Positions 34,301-46,351 of a DNA stretch of 64,000 bases are shown piece by piece (position 1 is the first letter of the stretch; every line of letters begins with the position of its first letter). The notes below the pieces were generated by a model. That model ran no database searches. It was not told the DNA's origin and saw only the letters and a list, made by a program, of their open reading frames with translations. The position numbers and the translations under genes were made by a program. The stretch is from Cytospora piceicola. Its lineage: Eukaryota > Ascomycota > Sordariomycetes > Diaporthales > Cytosporaceae. The stretch is taken from the NCBI GenBank assembly GCA_023375675.1, contig JALQBC010000018.1, positions 310,001 through 374,000 on the forward strand, read 5' to 3'.

Positions 34301-37300
34301 GTCTCTCTCTTTTGAGAAGAGACTTGCGCGCTTGTGACCTCTCACTCTCACCAACCTCGGGTTACACAGCCCTCCCCGCTGTGGTGGCACAGTGCTTACG
34401 GGGGCCACTTCTTTTTGTGCCTGTGTAACCACGACAGGCTTACGCCAAGGCGACTTTTTAGACGCGCCAGCAGAGAACGGGGGGGGGGGTGGTTCCTCTT
34501 TGCACCTGCAGGTGAGGTCGCACTGACCTGACTGCCGTGCCACATCGACACAGGACAAGATGCTGGCCCGCTACTTGGCTGGAAAACGAGGTCACTTCCT
34601 AGTCGCTGCAAGCGATCGCTCGCATCATGACCCCGGAAATGTCGGTCAGACTACGTACCTGGAGGGCGCAGATTACAGCTCATTCTACCTGCTAGGTGCA
34701 GGAAAGATGCGTCAGTCGGTCTCAGCGAAAATGTCACTCTCACTCACTCACTCGCTCACTGAAGATAAGCCCCCGTCTCGCGCGGGGCCACGACAACTAA
34801 GCATGTTACTCGCTGACGCACATGTGTCTCAAAGGGGGACCCGCTGGGCAAAATTGTTAAGGCCACCGACATTGGCCCCCAAATTAGTGTGTGCGGCGTG
34901 TGTGCGTGCGTGTGTGTGCGACGCCACATGTCGATTGACTTTCCCCGGCTGCAACTCATTAGCCGACTGTTGCGTTGTTTGGCGTACCAGCACACCGGTT
35001 ACACAGGACCGGCGAATCACCGCATTTGGCATCGAGGGTCCCGCCGCCGCTCGTTACACGAGCACACAAGCAGCATCATGCAGCTCGATTTGATTACCTG
35101 GTTTTGGTCGACTTTTGTCCCCATCGTGAAATCGCACCAGCAGGACAGGAAACACGTCAACGAACCGGGACACATCAACGGCCGACGGCAGTTCGCATGG
35201 CACGGCACGGGAGGATTGCTTTTTTGCTCGAGGGGTACTCCCTTCCTCTTACAGCCCTACGAGGCGGCTCAGGCCACGGGGTTTAGGAGGAATTACCGGC
35301 TGGTTCCTTCCGTGCCATAGCACTCCAGCCCGGCGAAAGCGATGCACTCGACCAGTCCGGCCGGCCACGAGGCCATACCGTCTCCGCAAGAGTTCGAAGG
35401 GGCCAGAACCTCCAAGGAGGGCAAAGTGAAGGCTGGCAAAGGGGCAATTCTTAGAAATCCGCCCATCGATCCCGCGTATATGCAGCTCCCGCGCCGTTTC
35501 CTCGGCGGGACTCGGCTAGACTGGACTCGACTCAAGATTGCGCCCTGCCATCTGTCAGCGGCATGCAATCTTGCGGGCTCTAGGCTATCTGTAGTAACAC
35601 TTGCGTCGTTCTCTGACCGGCTGCGAGCTGGTGACTTGATTTGACGTCAACATCACATGCTCAGGGGAGGCCCCCCTGGAAAGATGTCATGGCGTGTCTT
35701 AGTGTGCACTCTTTCAGCCTCATCACCAGGGCCGTTGAGAACGGGGTCAGGGGTTGCGGATGGCAACTACCAGACTGGCTTATTCTAGCATACCGGTACG
35801 ATTACATGACTGGCAGCCTGTGCTGATTTGTCATGGACTTAAGCTGATGGACGACGTCCGATATCTCCGCCGTTGCGAAGCAGCAGGGGCGGTGCGGAGT
35901 AATCATTCCACCGGAATAGATTCGGACTCGGACTTGTTCGGCCGGCGGTGCTCTTACCTCCGCAGGACGCCGGAATGACTAACCCGCCGGCGGGAGGACT
36001 GACAACAACTCTCCATGCATGCATTGCCGGCTCTGGCTGTTCCTCCAGTCAACATCGTCCTCAGATATGCCGATGATTTGGCTTACAACGCCAGCGTGAA
36101 CTGCAGGTCGTACCTGCACTGCTACGGTCTATGGGACCATTACCAGCTACGTGGTACGCAAGAAGGAGTAGTCTGGCTGACTGCATGACGATGCAACGAG
36201 ATTGAGATTAGGGACTCGAGAAGTGTGGTCAGCAAATACAACAGTTGTGCGGGTTAACTCGTTCAACTTGGCTCGTCCAACCCAATGAAACCCGGTGACC
36301 GTTACCAACAACGTACATACCGACAGGTCTTCAGAAGCAGGCTGAAGCAGACTAGCATGGTCACCCCCGCACACCACCACCACAGTCCCCCCCCCTCCCT
36401 TCTTCTGATGCGCGGCGACTACCGCCACTACAGCACCACAGCACCAGAGCACAGGACGGTCAACCAGCCCTACGGCCCCCTCTAGCTCAACGTCCCGCCC
36501 GCACGAAGCTGCAGCGAAGGTTGCGTGGAATCTCTGGTTGCTTACATGGCGAGATCTTGTGCGAGGTGTGTGTCGCATTACGACCTTGTGCAACCAACAG
36601 CAGCAGCACAAAAGAGGCGGGAGTTGCCCAAAACCAGGGTCCTCGAAATTTCGATGCCAACACGCGGGGTGATGCACTGTACCTTGACCCCAAGTCCCCC
36701 TCGTGCTTGATGATGAAATCTTCCGCACTGTCTGTCCTTCAGTTTCGGTTTTTTTGAACAGAGCTTATCGATCGTCGTGATGCTTGACACTACTACCTAG
36801 CTTATTCGGATTGGGACACCGGTCAACGTTGAGTCGGTGATGATGTTGGGAAAGCGATTGTTTTCTCCGTCTCTTTCTTTTTGAAACGGCGGCCACATCT
36901 CGAATCTCGTGGGTCCTCTTACGCGACACCCGAAAGACTGGGTTGGCGATTATGGGGTGTAGGTTGATCAACGAACCCAACAGTCTGGTTGCATTCTTAT
37001 TGGGCCTGCATACACCAGAAGGGTCCTTTTGTACGCTATGCCGCAGGGGGACCAATGCTCTACAGCACTGGTCGGACTTTACAGTATCAGGGTGCCATAC
37101 GAACAGGGGGTGGAGGAATGAAGATCGACCGCTGTGCAAGCTATCGGTGATAGCTTGACCCCCCCCCCGTCTTCTTCGATCTATGCATTGTTTTGAGGCA
37201 GGCCCCTGGCCAGCTCAGAGTTCTGGAATGAATTGTGCGGGGACAGGAAAAAGCACACTTGTCAATTGTCATTGTTATCACCCGAATGCTGGGCCGCAGC

Positions 37301-40300
37301 CGGCTTCTTGCAGTTGGGACACCAACAACAAACAACATGTGGCTGATGGTTTCCCCTGGGGGGGAGATGGGGGGGATGATGCCAACCACTTCGGAAAACC
37401 CGACTTATTACCACAATAGCTCGGTAGGGCTGTGTCTAACCTAGAATCCTTCCCTCCCCGGGGCGGCGGTCAAGACATGCATACGAAGATCACGTATCAG
37501 ATGTGATGCAAGTCTGCCGAGATAGGTAATCAACAGTCACCAACTCACTGGTACTCGGAATTGACGAAGAAGAGTCGCAACGTCCTGCATGCTCTGGTAC
37601 CCGCCGTTTCCCCCTTTCAAAGCGCATCTCGGTACAATGATTTGAGATACTCCGGCCTCGGGACCGAGAGCTTGAGTTGTATGTCGGATATCACAAAATG
37701 TGCCTTTCTCGGCCTGATAGCAGCTGGTTGCTAGATGGAGCAACAAGACCCCGGCCTTACTTCCACATACCTTGCTAACGTCTCATATATTACTGATACC
37801 AAGAGGGGGGGGGGAGCTTAAGAGAAAACGACGATGACGATGTACGGCCGGCTTGGCCTCGGCCAGAGCTGAGATCAGACTGGACTATGTGCCTTGGTGC
37901 CACCCACCCACTGCTTTGCCGGACGCACGGTACATCGCCCTACTCATAGCACGTCTTCACTAATCCGGCATCGTCTCTTACACGTATGCAGGCCAACCAA
38001 CCCGGATCCGCGGGGGGATATGTGTCTCTGGCGCAAAGAAACGCCCTACAGGCGATCGTAAAAAGTCCAATAGTGGTGGACCGCCCCCCGAGGTGATTGG
38101 TCGGGTCGCCAAATTGGTCGAAACATCGCCCCCAACCTCTTTCTTTTTCCCACATGGCCTTTTCCCTCCTCGAGTGTGGGCTTACGCGATGCAAGCATGT
38201 AAGCCACAGCCCTCCCGGCAACGCCTGGGACGAGGGCGAACGACGGGGGGGTCGGTGCCGAGGGGTGGGTTTTCCCTTCTCGGCCCTGGGCTGGGGGTTC
38301 TGGAGAGAGTCAGCCAGCCCGCCAGCCGAGGAAAGGCGAGGGAAGGCACCACGAGTGAGAGAGGAAATATATCCGAAGCCGATGTCAGACTGCGGCATCT
38401 CGTGAGATGGCTGTGAGATGCTGAGTGGGCGGCAGGCTGCTTGGTACCGTAGTGCTACATGTGGTACTCCCACAGCCATGGCTGGATGTGTCTCGAGACC
38501 GACTCGGTGGCACGCGACAGAACCAACAAGCGGTAAGGTTAACAGGAGCACTGTCATGTCCCTTTTCTCTTTCCACCCCTACTCGACGCCCTCGTCATCT
38601 TGTTCCCCCACCAACGGGTAGGTACCGTTCCATAAGGTGCATGTATATCACGCCTGCGATGCACAGACGGTAGGACAGAGCCCGTCGCTTTGCGCACATT
38701 CAGCCTTACGAAACGTGACGTGCCGCAGCCGTCGCAGTCGCCGTCTGGCATAATCGGGAGATAGTGTCTGTAATTTCTTTTCTTTTTTTCACTGCAGACA
38801 TACAGGGTTGGAATGAAGTAGTGCCAATGGGGTATCTTGCTTCTTCCGGCGTGGTCCTTTGGCGTTACACAGATCTGCCGCACATATCCGGTCCTCTTCA
38901 GTGCTCTTGGGAAGCTATTCAGGAAGGGAAGGTGTCACAACGATATCTACCACAATGGCTCAATTGAGAAACACAAGCATCTGGCTTAAAGGACCCTTGG
39001 GCCTTCGGTTGTTTCTCTGTGGTAAAACAATTCTGCTAATCACTCGACACGTACCAATTTTGTACGTCATGGTGCTGAGTGGCTGAACACGGCCCTCTCC
39101 CCCTCCGGCGCGCACTGGTCGATGGCCTCGCCGTCGACCACGCCAGTGGAAAGCGCCGTCGTCGTTTGCTTTTGTCGGGTCGTGATAACATCGGCCGTCG
39201 CCGGTTTCATTATCGTGGCTTGTGATTGATATGACCACGCGGCGACCAGTCAGGCCGTGATGGTCCTCCCTGTAGGGGCGAAGAGCTTCTCGATTTTTTC
39301 CAAATGTTTCAGCTGAGCCATCGGGCCTGTGGCTTCGGCATTGTGGCTCTCTCTGGCTTTCTATCTTGGGATATGCGACCAGCCCGGGAGTGCGTGCCAT
39401 GCAGCCCCGGGCGATCATAGATTTGGTATGACCTACATCTGTAAAGGTGGTATGGTATGTGATATGGCTGGACCCAGTGATCATGCCTGCCCGGGTAAGG
39501 TTGTCTCGGTGCTATTGAATCACATCCTCGGACCTGATGAGCCCGGGCAGTGGGCCCATGAGGATGGGCTAAACGACTTTGTAGCATGACATGTCAAGAT
39601 GTTCACGAGGAGACAGACGTATCCGAGGACGATCTCAGCGGCTGTGGGATACCAAGGCAAGGCTGATCGCCACTTACGGACTCCGTGGGAAGACTACGAG
39701 GTACGAAGTACCTGCAGGATCGATATCTCTTTTCTTGTTTCAACACCGTAAGTGGTACTGCCCATGAAGTCGCCGGAGTAATGGGCATTGCAAAGCTCGC
39801 GGTATTTGGCAGTCATTATGCCACCCAATACGAGGGATACGGCAAAGAAGGCGGATAGTTTGATATAGGCGACTGTTTATTGGGGCTAGTTTGGCAACAT
39901 TGCATCTGAAATTGCATGTCGCCTGTCGATTTTACTCGATCCGGAGTATCGTCTCGGTGGAGAGTACTTGCGAAGCAGTGTAGTTCACGATGTACTTGTG
40001 GTATCCCCTGGAACTTGAGACAATCGGAGAACCGAGAGCAGTCTCCCATCGCTCGCCAGTAACTAGAACTGTGAAAGAAAGCCCTGAGAGTTCTCAAGCT
40101 AACAAGGCAGATACAACTGGACAAGGACAGGTCGCTCTCACCATCGCTGTGACCTTGAACTGAAGTGATAGACCCTGATGAATCAACCTGAGCTCGTGTT
40201 CTCTGACCATCAGCACAGCCAGACGCTGGTGAAGAGGGCAAATATCTTCGCTGAAGCCAGCCCCCCCTCCACCCCCCAAACTGCTGCGATACTGGGACAT

Positions 40301-43300
40301 GCCCATCGACATCGCCACAGACTGGCGGCCCTGGCCGGGAAGGCGGAGAGCGTCCAATCTCCAATTACGATGCACACCTCTGGATGCCCCCGCGACGACC
40401 ACCCAGGCTGTCGTCGGCCGCGCTTCGCGTGCCTGGTCGTCGAAGCCTCGACAGGACTCGACCACGCCGGCACATGTATGCCGCCTACCCGCCCGCCCGC
40501 GGGCGGGCAATCCTGGCTGCTGAGCCAGCCAGGAGCTCGTCACATCCCCGCCGGCACATCTGGGCCTGCAGCGTATGATTGCGCGACTGCGCTGCACCGC
40601 ACCGCCATCGCGACGCTGTGTTGCCACCACCACCCCACCTCACGCATCTGGATATATACCATGTCGAGCAGCGAGCGAATAGCACCGTGGAAAGGACGCT
40701 TCCCAGTGCGTCTGGCTTGTACCGGGAAGACTGTGCGCACGGAGTACAACCCGTGGAAGAAGGGCGGCGATACCCCACGATCAGATGCACACGCCCCCTC
40801 CCCTGCAAGTGCTCGAGACTATCACAGGCCTTCCGCGTTGGAGTACATGAGGCAATCTAAGATCTCTACTCGCCCTTGGCCCCTCTGCATGAGGAGGATT
40901 GTTTCAAACCATAGCTCGCACTTCTCTGGAACGACGGTTGAGCCTGGTGGTACCTGAACGCCCGGAGACAGACAGGTTCCTCCAAATTTACACTTGCCAG
41001 CGTTTGATCCTCCCCAACCTTAGATCCTTCAGTGTCCGCCTCTGAGATAGAGTGATCTCCCATTCAGGAGCCACACAGACTGTCCATCAGTGCAGGTGGG
41101 ACCCCAGATCACCCAGAACAAGACACAGCCGGACCAAGGATTCCTCCGCCTTTGCCTCCTTGTCTCTCAGGACATCAGGACACCGGCGGGTCGCCACTAC
41201 CACTACCACTACCACTTAGCCGCGGTCGCGTCCCTCCGCCAGGGCAGTTCTGGATGGCGTTAGCAGCGTCAGTTACGCGCAGATCTGCCTGGCTAGGGCT
41301 GCCCGCCGGGCAGTGCCCAGAATAGCTCGCTCCTGAACCCGGCCAGCGCATCCGTGGGGGGTTCCCGGGCCAAGAGCTTCAGGCATCACGGTTCTTTTCC
41401 CATCCCAGCCTGTCAAACTGTCTTCTCACAAGTCTCACAACAGGCTGACCAGCCGTGCCCAGTCTGCCCCACGATGCCGTAGTGCCCATCCGCGGAGGGG
41501 AGCGGCCAACACAGGACCATATTTAGAATTAGACGTTACCCCCCCCCCCCCCCCCTTGCCACCAGGCCACAGGAAGAGCCGCCTGTTCCCCTGCCGCGAC
41601 AGCGCACGACAAACCGAGCAGCCGGACTCGCGATCCACTTACACGCGAGCCCCAAGCAGGCCAGCAAAGAGTCCTCTCTGCCCTGACGGGGGGGGGGGCC
41701 CGCTCGCCAGCCGCACCGACAGGGCCCCGCCGGCCAACCTCAAAAACCGCAGCGCCATCGCCATGATTTGTCGCGCCCTGGTGACACCACACCCGGGAGG
41801 ATTTGCCGCGATACTACCAGCTGCCAGGCAGCAAAGTAAAGCAGCACCCAGGCGCGATTTAGCGCACTGGCAGGCTGACTATGTAATCGTATATCTGAAA
41901 GGGCCTTCTTGTGGGGACGGCAGGGGTGACGGGAGGAAGTGGCAGTGCAGCGACGGCAGGCCGGAAGCGGTAATTTCGTCGGTGGACGACACATGACCAA
42001 CAAAAGGACATAACATTCACCGAGACAAAGTATAATGCCACATGAGCCAGCACCCGATTTGGACATGACGCTCAGGCTTCGGGGCCGGCAGAAGCGACAC
42101 GGATTTGACAGGGCGATTGCCCCGTCGCCTGATCATCACGTGTGGGTCCGTGATGTCGGCCAAGGCATCACTCGGCGGCGGATTCGAGGAGACGGGGTGG
42201 GATGAAACCGAGGGGCGCTCCCTGTGGTGAGTGTGCTATTTTTTTGCTCGGAAGTCGCGGGAGAACTCGACTGCCTGCCTCACGGCGCCTCAGCTATCCC
42301 CAGGGCCTAACACCGACGTGGACGGGGCTACTGCAGTAGGGCCGCATGGGCAGCGAGGTCCGGGCTACCGATGCGAGCACCAGCAATGTCCGGGGCTTTC
42401 CGCCACAACAACTAGGAGAGAACCTTCGTCCGTGTTGGATTCCTTGCAGTGCGAGACGGCCTGCGAGACTGGGTGCTTGGTCTTACGGAGGACGATGCAC
42501 CACCACCCAGTTCGAGCTGGGCCAACGGGGGCATGGTGGATGTATGGATTCTTGCATAATAAGTGTTTCCTTTATACAGCCGACCTGTGTGGGTGGACGA
42601 GGCTCACGTCAAGTTATGGTGCCATCAGATACTCTGAGGATAGATTTGCAACAAGTGCACATATGTTTCCAGGTAAAACAGCAGCGGATATGCAATTGGA
42701 TACTTTGAGCGTTAGAAGTTAAGAACAGACACTGCCTCCAAGATATAAGCTAGACGACGTGATGTAAGCTCTTCGATACACTTCTGAACCTGAATATGCT
42801 GCGAGGCTCATTGCCTGAGTACCTGAAACTTCGTCAAACGTATTGTCCCCGCGGGTTGCGTTGACACGTGACGCCGTCAGTCAACCATTCCTCCACGCTG
42901 AAGAGTATCATACGTTTTCGTGCCAATCCGTGTTGTGTTCATGCCATCGAACTAGGTTTGATCGAGTCCATCGCTTCCGCGCCCAAGGGAGCCAGATACG
43001 TCAAGGCATGGCGACGGCCTTGTCGGTCTTCGAGCCCACAGCTACTCACCATGAACAAGAGGCCGTGCTTTGCAACACGAGGGAGATTCTTCAACATGGG
43101 ATGAATGTCGAGTTGTGGAAGACTTACATCGAAGCTCACGATGAAAGCCATGCCTCGTTTCCGCGACCTTGCTATCGACGAGTCCAACCGCGTCTGGTGT
43201 CCCGATTGCCTCGAAATCGGGCCTTGAGCCGTATTTTGCCAGTATCAGCGTATGCTGAAGATGGATGTTCGCAAGCAGGATGTGCAGTTTCGACAGTGCA

Positions 43301-43348
43301 AACGTCCTCTTCCTTCCTTTCCAGTGATTACCATGATCATCTCAAGAA
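28116..43348. other. Long region without a supportable gene
   Basis: About 15 kb in which no reading frame gives a recognisable protein. Several frames of 100-260 codons exist on both strands, but none has family features or splice-consistent partners. Protein-like fragments occur (for example plus strand 31150-31290), suggesting decayed genes. An 18-bp GC palindrome (GCCCGCCCGCGGGCGGGC) lies at 40491-40508. Poly-C runs occur near 34480 (as G), 41540 and 41688 (as G). Confidence 0.45.
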
Positions 43349-43430
43349 GGGCATATGGTCTAGGGGTATGATATCTGCTTCGCAAATTCGTGATTGCAGA
43401 GGGTCCCCGGTTCAAATCCGGGTATGTCCA
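43349..43430 (+). tRNA. tRNA-Ala (anticodon CGC) with 10-nt intron
   Basis: 82-nt gene. Acceptor stem GGGCATA pairs with TATGTCC and has discriminator A. The G3:U70 wobble pair, the alanine identity element, is present. Internal promoter A box (TGGTCTAGGGG) and B box (GGTTCAAATCC) are intact. The anticodon stem TCTGC/GCAGA closes a 17-nt loop. Removing 10 nt 3' of the anticodon, at the canonical 37/38 site, leaves a 7-nt loop with CGC at 34-36. The T stem CCCGG/CCGGG is perfect and the D arm is short. CCA is not encoded, as usual in eukaryotes. Confidence 0.92.
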
Positions 43431-43435
43431 CGTTA

Positions 43436-43440
43436 TTTTT
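43436..43440 (+). terminator. RNA polymerase III T5 terminator
   Basis: A run of five T residues begins six bases after the tRNA-Ala 3' end, as expected for Pol III termination. Confidence 0.8.
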
Positions 43441-44173
43441 GGTGTTTGTTTCTTTTGGATCGGTCATGGAGGCGACGATGCGGCTATGAGTCTCGAGGCG
43501 CCCTGAGTCGCAAACGCGACTGACCCGCCTACGTTTTTCAGGTTTGTCTCCGCGTCGTGGTCGGCAAGTAGGACCACAGCATATGCTACACAAAGTGAGC
43601 AACTATGAGATCCAGAGCGCCGGCTTCCTCGTTGGTGACTGCTTCTGGCATGGAGTGACGGGTCAAGAACCCGCGCCCTCAGGTATCTGGTCGCCGTGGA
43701 ACTGTCTGGTCACTTCTGGAGATGCAATTGCCAGACATGTTTTCGGTCTTGAGGCTGACCTTCTTCGCGCATGGGCATTTCGTATGTTTAGTCGCAGACG
43801 ACGAGGTGAAGTGGTGTAATGCCACTGACAGATATCCTATGCTGACATTCGTGTTTGTGTTGAGGCGGACTGGAGATGCCTTACTTCTTGGACGGCAGGA
43901 CCTCACACCAGAATAAGGCTGTAACTTAGCTGCTCTGAGCCTCGCCTGGATCTGGCAAGCTCCTGATTATTGCCAACAGTGCAGTCAGCACCCTCTGATA
44001 TAGACTGAATACTCTCCGGTTCCAACTGGCGTGTAGGGTGGTTGGGTCAATACCGTGACTGGCGGCGGCGACCGAGCGCCATCCGAGCTTGAATAGGAAC
44101 TACTTTACACCAGAGAATCTTCATCACAAGCCTCGGAAGAGCTTCTATGAGATCCTGTTAAGCCGAGAGCAGA
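43441..44173. other. Region between tRNA and gene relic
   Basis: No firm gene. A plus-strand stretch at 43722-43916 reads plausibly as protein (contains HFVCLVADDEVKWCNATDRY) but has no recognisable family, and a second frame upstream is equally open. It may be another decayed fragment. Confidence 0.3.
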
Positions 44174-44179
44174 GTCCTT

Positions 44180-45030
44180 TTAAACCTTTTGATCACACTT
44201 CTTCATGCAAAGATAACGGCCCAGCACTACCGTTTTCTGTACATGCCAGGTGAGGTCTCCTATCAGTTCAGCAAACACCCTATAGTTTAGTCGTTCGCCT
44301 CCCTTAGCACCTTGAAAGATACCCAATGGAAAGCCATATTGAAATAGCCGCCATTGCGATGTTGTCCTTGTGCAGTACATACACCAGGGCCGCAGGTCCT
44401 CGCCACCTGGATCGAGCCGTGGGTCTTCCTCGTATGACGGGTCCGGGAGGTCTTCGAGATCGATTGGGCCCAGGTTGTCCGGACAACTTTACATTGTGGC
44501 ACATGATTGCCTTTCCCATGCGGTCTCGGGACTAGAAACCAGTCACCCAAAATTACCGCGTCGTGCCGCTAGCCTTCCCAGACACAGCGTTGTGTATGCA
44601 TTGGGACCCACGACACTGTGCGTGGCCTTCGCAGCTGCTGGGGTGAGGGGCTCGAAGTCGTACTTCGGCAACTGCATCCACGATATTGAAGGACGAGAAG
44701 AGACTCTGTCCTACCATCCTAAGGATTGGCATGTCCAAGTTGTCCACGGGGCACGACACGTTTGTCATCGCCCCCAGAGTGCTCTAGGTGCCTAATAAGT
44801 CGTCCATGTCTGTAAATTCGACACTGAAATCCTGTAACCCATCGCCATAGTTCATCGCCCCTTTGAAGCATACCACGTACGTAAACGACCGTGAGTAGGG
44901 CTGTCCAGCGTAGTAAGGGCCCAAAGTAGGAAAGGTTGCCGTTGGAACCTAAACAGGTTGTGGGTATCGGATCTGATAAAGAAAAGCCCCACAGTGGGTT
45001 GTTACCACAAAGACTTTAACATGCCTGAGG
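44180..45030 (-). pseudogene. Decayed protein-coding gene, family unknown
   Basis: From about 45030 to 44550 one minus-strand frame reads as convincing protein, interrupted by two in-frame TAG codons at 44949-44951 and 44784-44786. Between them 54 codons are open and include FPTLGPYYAGQPYSRSF and MNYGDGLQDFSVEFTDMDDL. Around 44660 the coding-like signal shifts frame (to one with PKYDFEPLTPAAAKATHSVV). From about 44487 a third stretch, with NLGPIDLEDLPDPSYEEDPR and then RLFQYGFPLGIFQGAKGGER, runs to a stop at 44180-44182. Both TAGs could derive from CAG by a CpA to TpA change, the type favoured by repeat-induced point mutation. Some breaks could be introns instead. A further coding-like frame upstream (45002-45360) may belong to it. 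No family recognised. Confidence 0.5.
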
Positions 45031-45352
45031 CTGGCTTATTCGTTTCTTTTGGCATGGGTTGATGCCGTGTACGTGGGTGCTGTTTTGCAATGTGATGGGC
45101 AAGTACATACTTGAGTACACGCCTATACGTGCGACTCAACGGCACCTTGGCGAAAAGGTGAGGTAGAAGATGGCAGAACTTGGAGATGAAGAGCTGTAGA
45201 TCGCATCTTGAGGACATTTCAGCAGCTTCATACCAACGGCTCCAGTTGTTGGCATGGAATAGGTCACAAGTCTCAAGATGATGGGCGAGTCGCTGGTCAA
45301 GAAAGTTGCTGTGGCTTGGAAGGCGCATAGAAACCGATGAGATGTAGTCAGC

Positions 45353-45366
45353 AGGGTTAGGGTTAG
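45353..45366 (+). promoter_or_regulatory. Telobox-like TTAGGG repeat upstream of bL21m
   Basis: AGGGTTAGGGTTAG lies about 190 bp before the bL21m start codon. Such short TTAGGG arrays bind Tbf1-type Myb factors and occur in ribosomal-protein promoters in several fungi. Binding here is inferred. Confidence 0.5.
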
Positions 45367-45553
45367 CACCAGCCCGGCGGGGATAAGATAACCGATAACC
45401 CTCGCACGGGCCAACCGCGCCAAAAGATTCTGGAGCTTCTCCCAATCCGATCCAACAATTCCGCGACAGCTTCACGACACAGACACACGTTGCGCAACAC
45501 GACCACCGGGCTGTCAAAACTCCCGACCAATCAGCCCCCTCCCATCGCCCACC

Positions 45554-46351
45554 ATGAGCAAATCACTCCTCCGCTCCGCCCTGGAGCTCCGAAGCCCCAT
45601 CACACGCCTCCCACCGACCTTCCTCCTCCCCATCCGCGCGCGATGGCTCAGCTCGACACCACAACACACCGACCCGAGCACCACCACCACCACCAGCACC
45701 ACGACGACGGCCCCCCCGCCACCGTCCCTCGAGGCATCCCGGTCGCAACAGACCTCGGCCAGCATCCACGCCCAGACCAGCCGCGCCGCCGCCGCGCTTC
45801 TCTCAGAAGAAGCGTCACCCGTGCAGCAGCAGCAGCAGCACCACCAGCACCACCCCAACGCCCCGCGGTCCAGGGCGCCCCCCACGGCGCCGTCGGGCCC
45901 GCCGCCCACGGGGCCCGTCCCGCAGTCGGTCCGGGACCTCCTCCCGCTCCTGCGGGCGCAGCCCTCGCACTACGTCACGCTGCACGTGCACGGCCGGCCC
46001 TACCTCGTCACGCCGGGCGACACCGTCCGCCTGCCCTTCCTGATGCCGGGCGTCGCCCCCGGCGACGTGCTCCGGCTGAACCGGGCCTCGGTCCTCGGCA
46101 GCCGCGACTTCACCCTGCTGCCCACCAACGCCGGCGCCCGCGCCGAGGGGTCCAACGAGGTCGCCTACATCGACGAGAGGCTGTACGAGTGCCGCGCCGT
46201 CGTGGCCGGCGTCGAGGCCGAGCCGATGCGGATGAAGGAGAAGACCAAGAGGAGGAACAGGAAGGTCAAGACCGTGAGGAGCAAGCACAAGTACACGGTG
46301 CTGAGGATCACCGAGTTGAAGATCAAGGCGCCCGAGGAGATCGAGGAGTAG
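45554..46351 (+). CDS. MRPL49: Mitochondrial large-subunit ribosomal protein bL21m
   Basis: Component of the mitochondrial 54S ribosomal subunit, nuclear-encoded and imported. Single exon, 265 aa. The N-terminus (MSKSLLRSALELRSPITRLP...) is basic and lacks acidic residues over most of its length, as expected of a presequence. Residues about 40-130 are low-complexity (poly-T, then Q/H and P/A-rich), an insertion typical of fungal mitoribosomal proteins. The bL21 domain covers about 137-262: HYVTLHVHGRPYLVTPGD, then LPFLMPGVAPGD, and at the end the basic KRRNRKVKTVRSKHKYTV block that contacts rRNA, followed by LRITEL. The ATG at 45554 lies soon after a stop-containing leader and gives a proper presequence. 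Yeast ortholog is Mrpl49 (161 aa); this one is longer because of the linker. Identification is good. Confidence 0.88.
   Translation: MSKSLLRSALELRSPITRLPPTFLLPIRARWLSSTPQHTDPSTTTTTSTTTTAPPPPSLEASRSQQTSASIHAQTSRAAAALLSEEASPVQQQQQHHQHHPNAPRSRAPPTAPSGPPPTGPVPQSVRDLLPLLRAQPSHYVTLHVHGRPYLVTPGDTVRLPFLMPGVAPGDVLRLNRASVLGSRDFTLLPTNAGARAEGSNEVAYIDERLYECRAVVAGVEAEPMRMKEKTKRRNRKVKTVRSKHKYTVLRITELKIKAPEEIEE

Noticed and set aside
36066..36077. YADD tetrapeptide resembling a reverse-transcriptase active site
   Set aside because: A four-residue match in six frames of 64 kb is expected by chance, and no other reverse-transcriptase block is visible nearby.
37940..38557. 205-codon minus-strand frame with a hydrophobic start
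   Set aside because: The signal-like N-terminus is followed by Arg/Pro/Ser-rich sequence with no family features; plus-strand frames overlap it fully. A chance frame is more likely.
40178..40957. 259-codon plus-strand frame in the gene desert
   Set aside because: No domain, biased His/Pro/Arg composition typical of GC-rich chance frames, and an equally open minus strand.
42843..43523. 226-codon plus-strand frame
   Set aside because: Reads straight through the tRNA-Ala gene, so it cannot be coding along its full length.
45353..45366. TTAGGG repeats as an internal telomere or chromosome end
   Set aside because: Only about two copies, inside a promoter between conserved genes; interpreted as a telobox instead.
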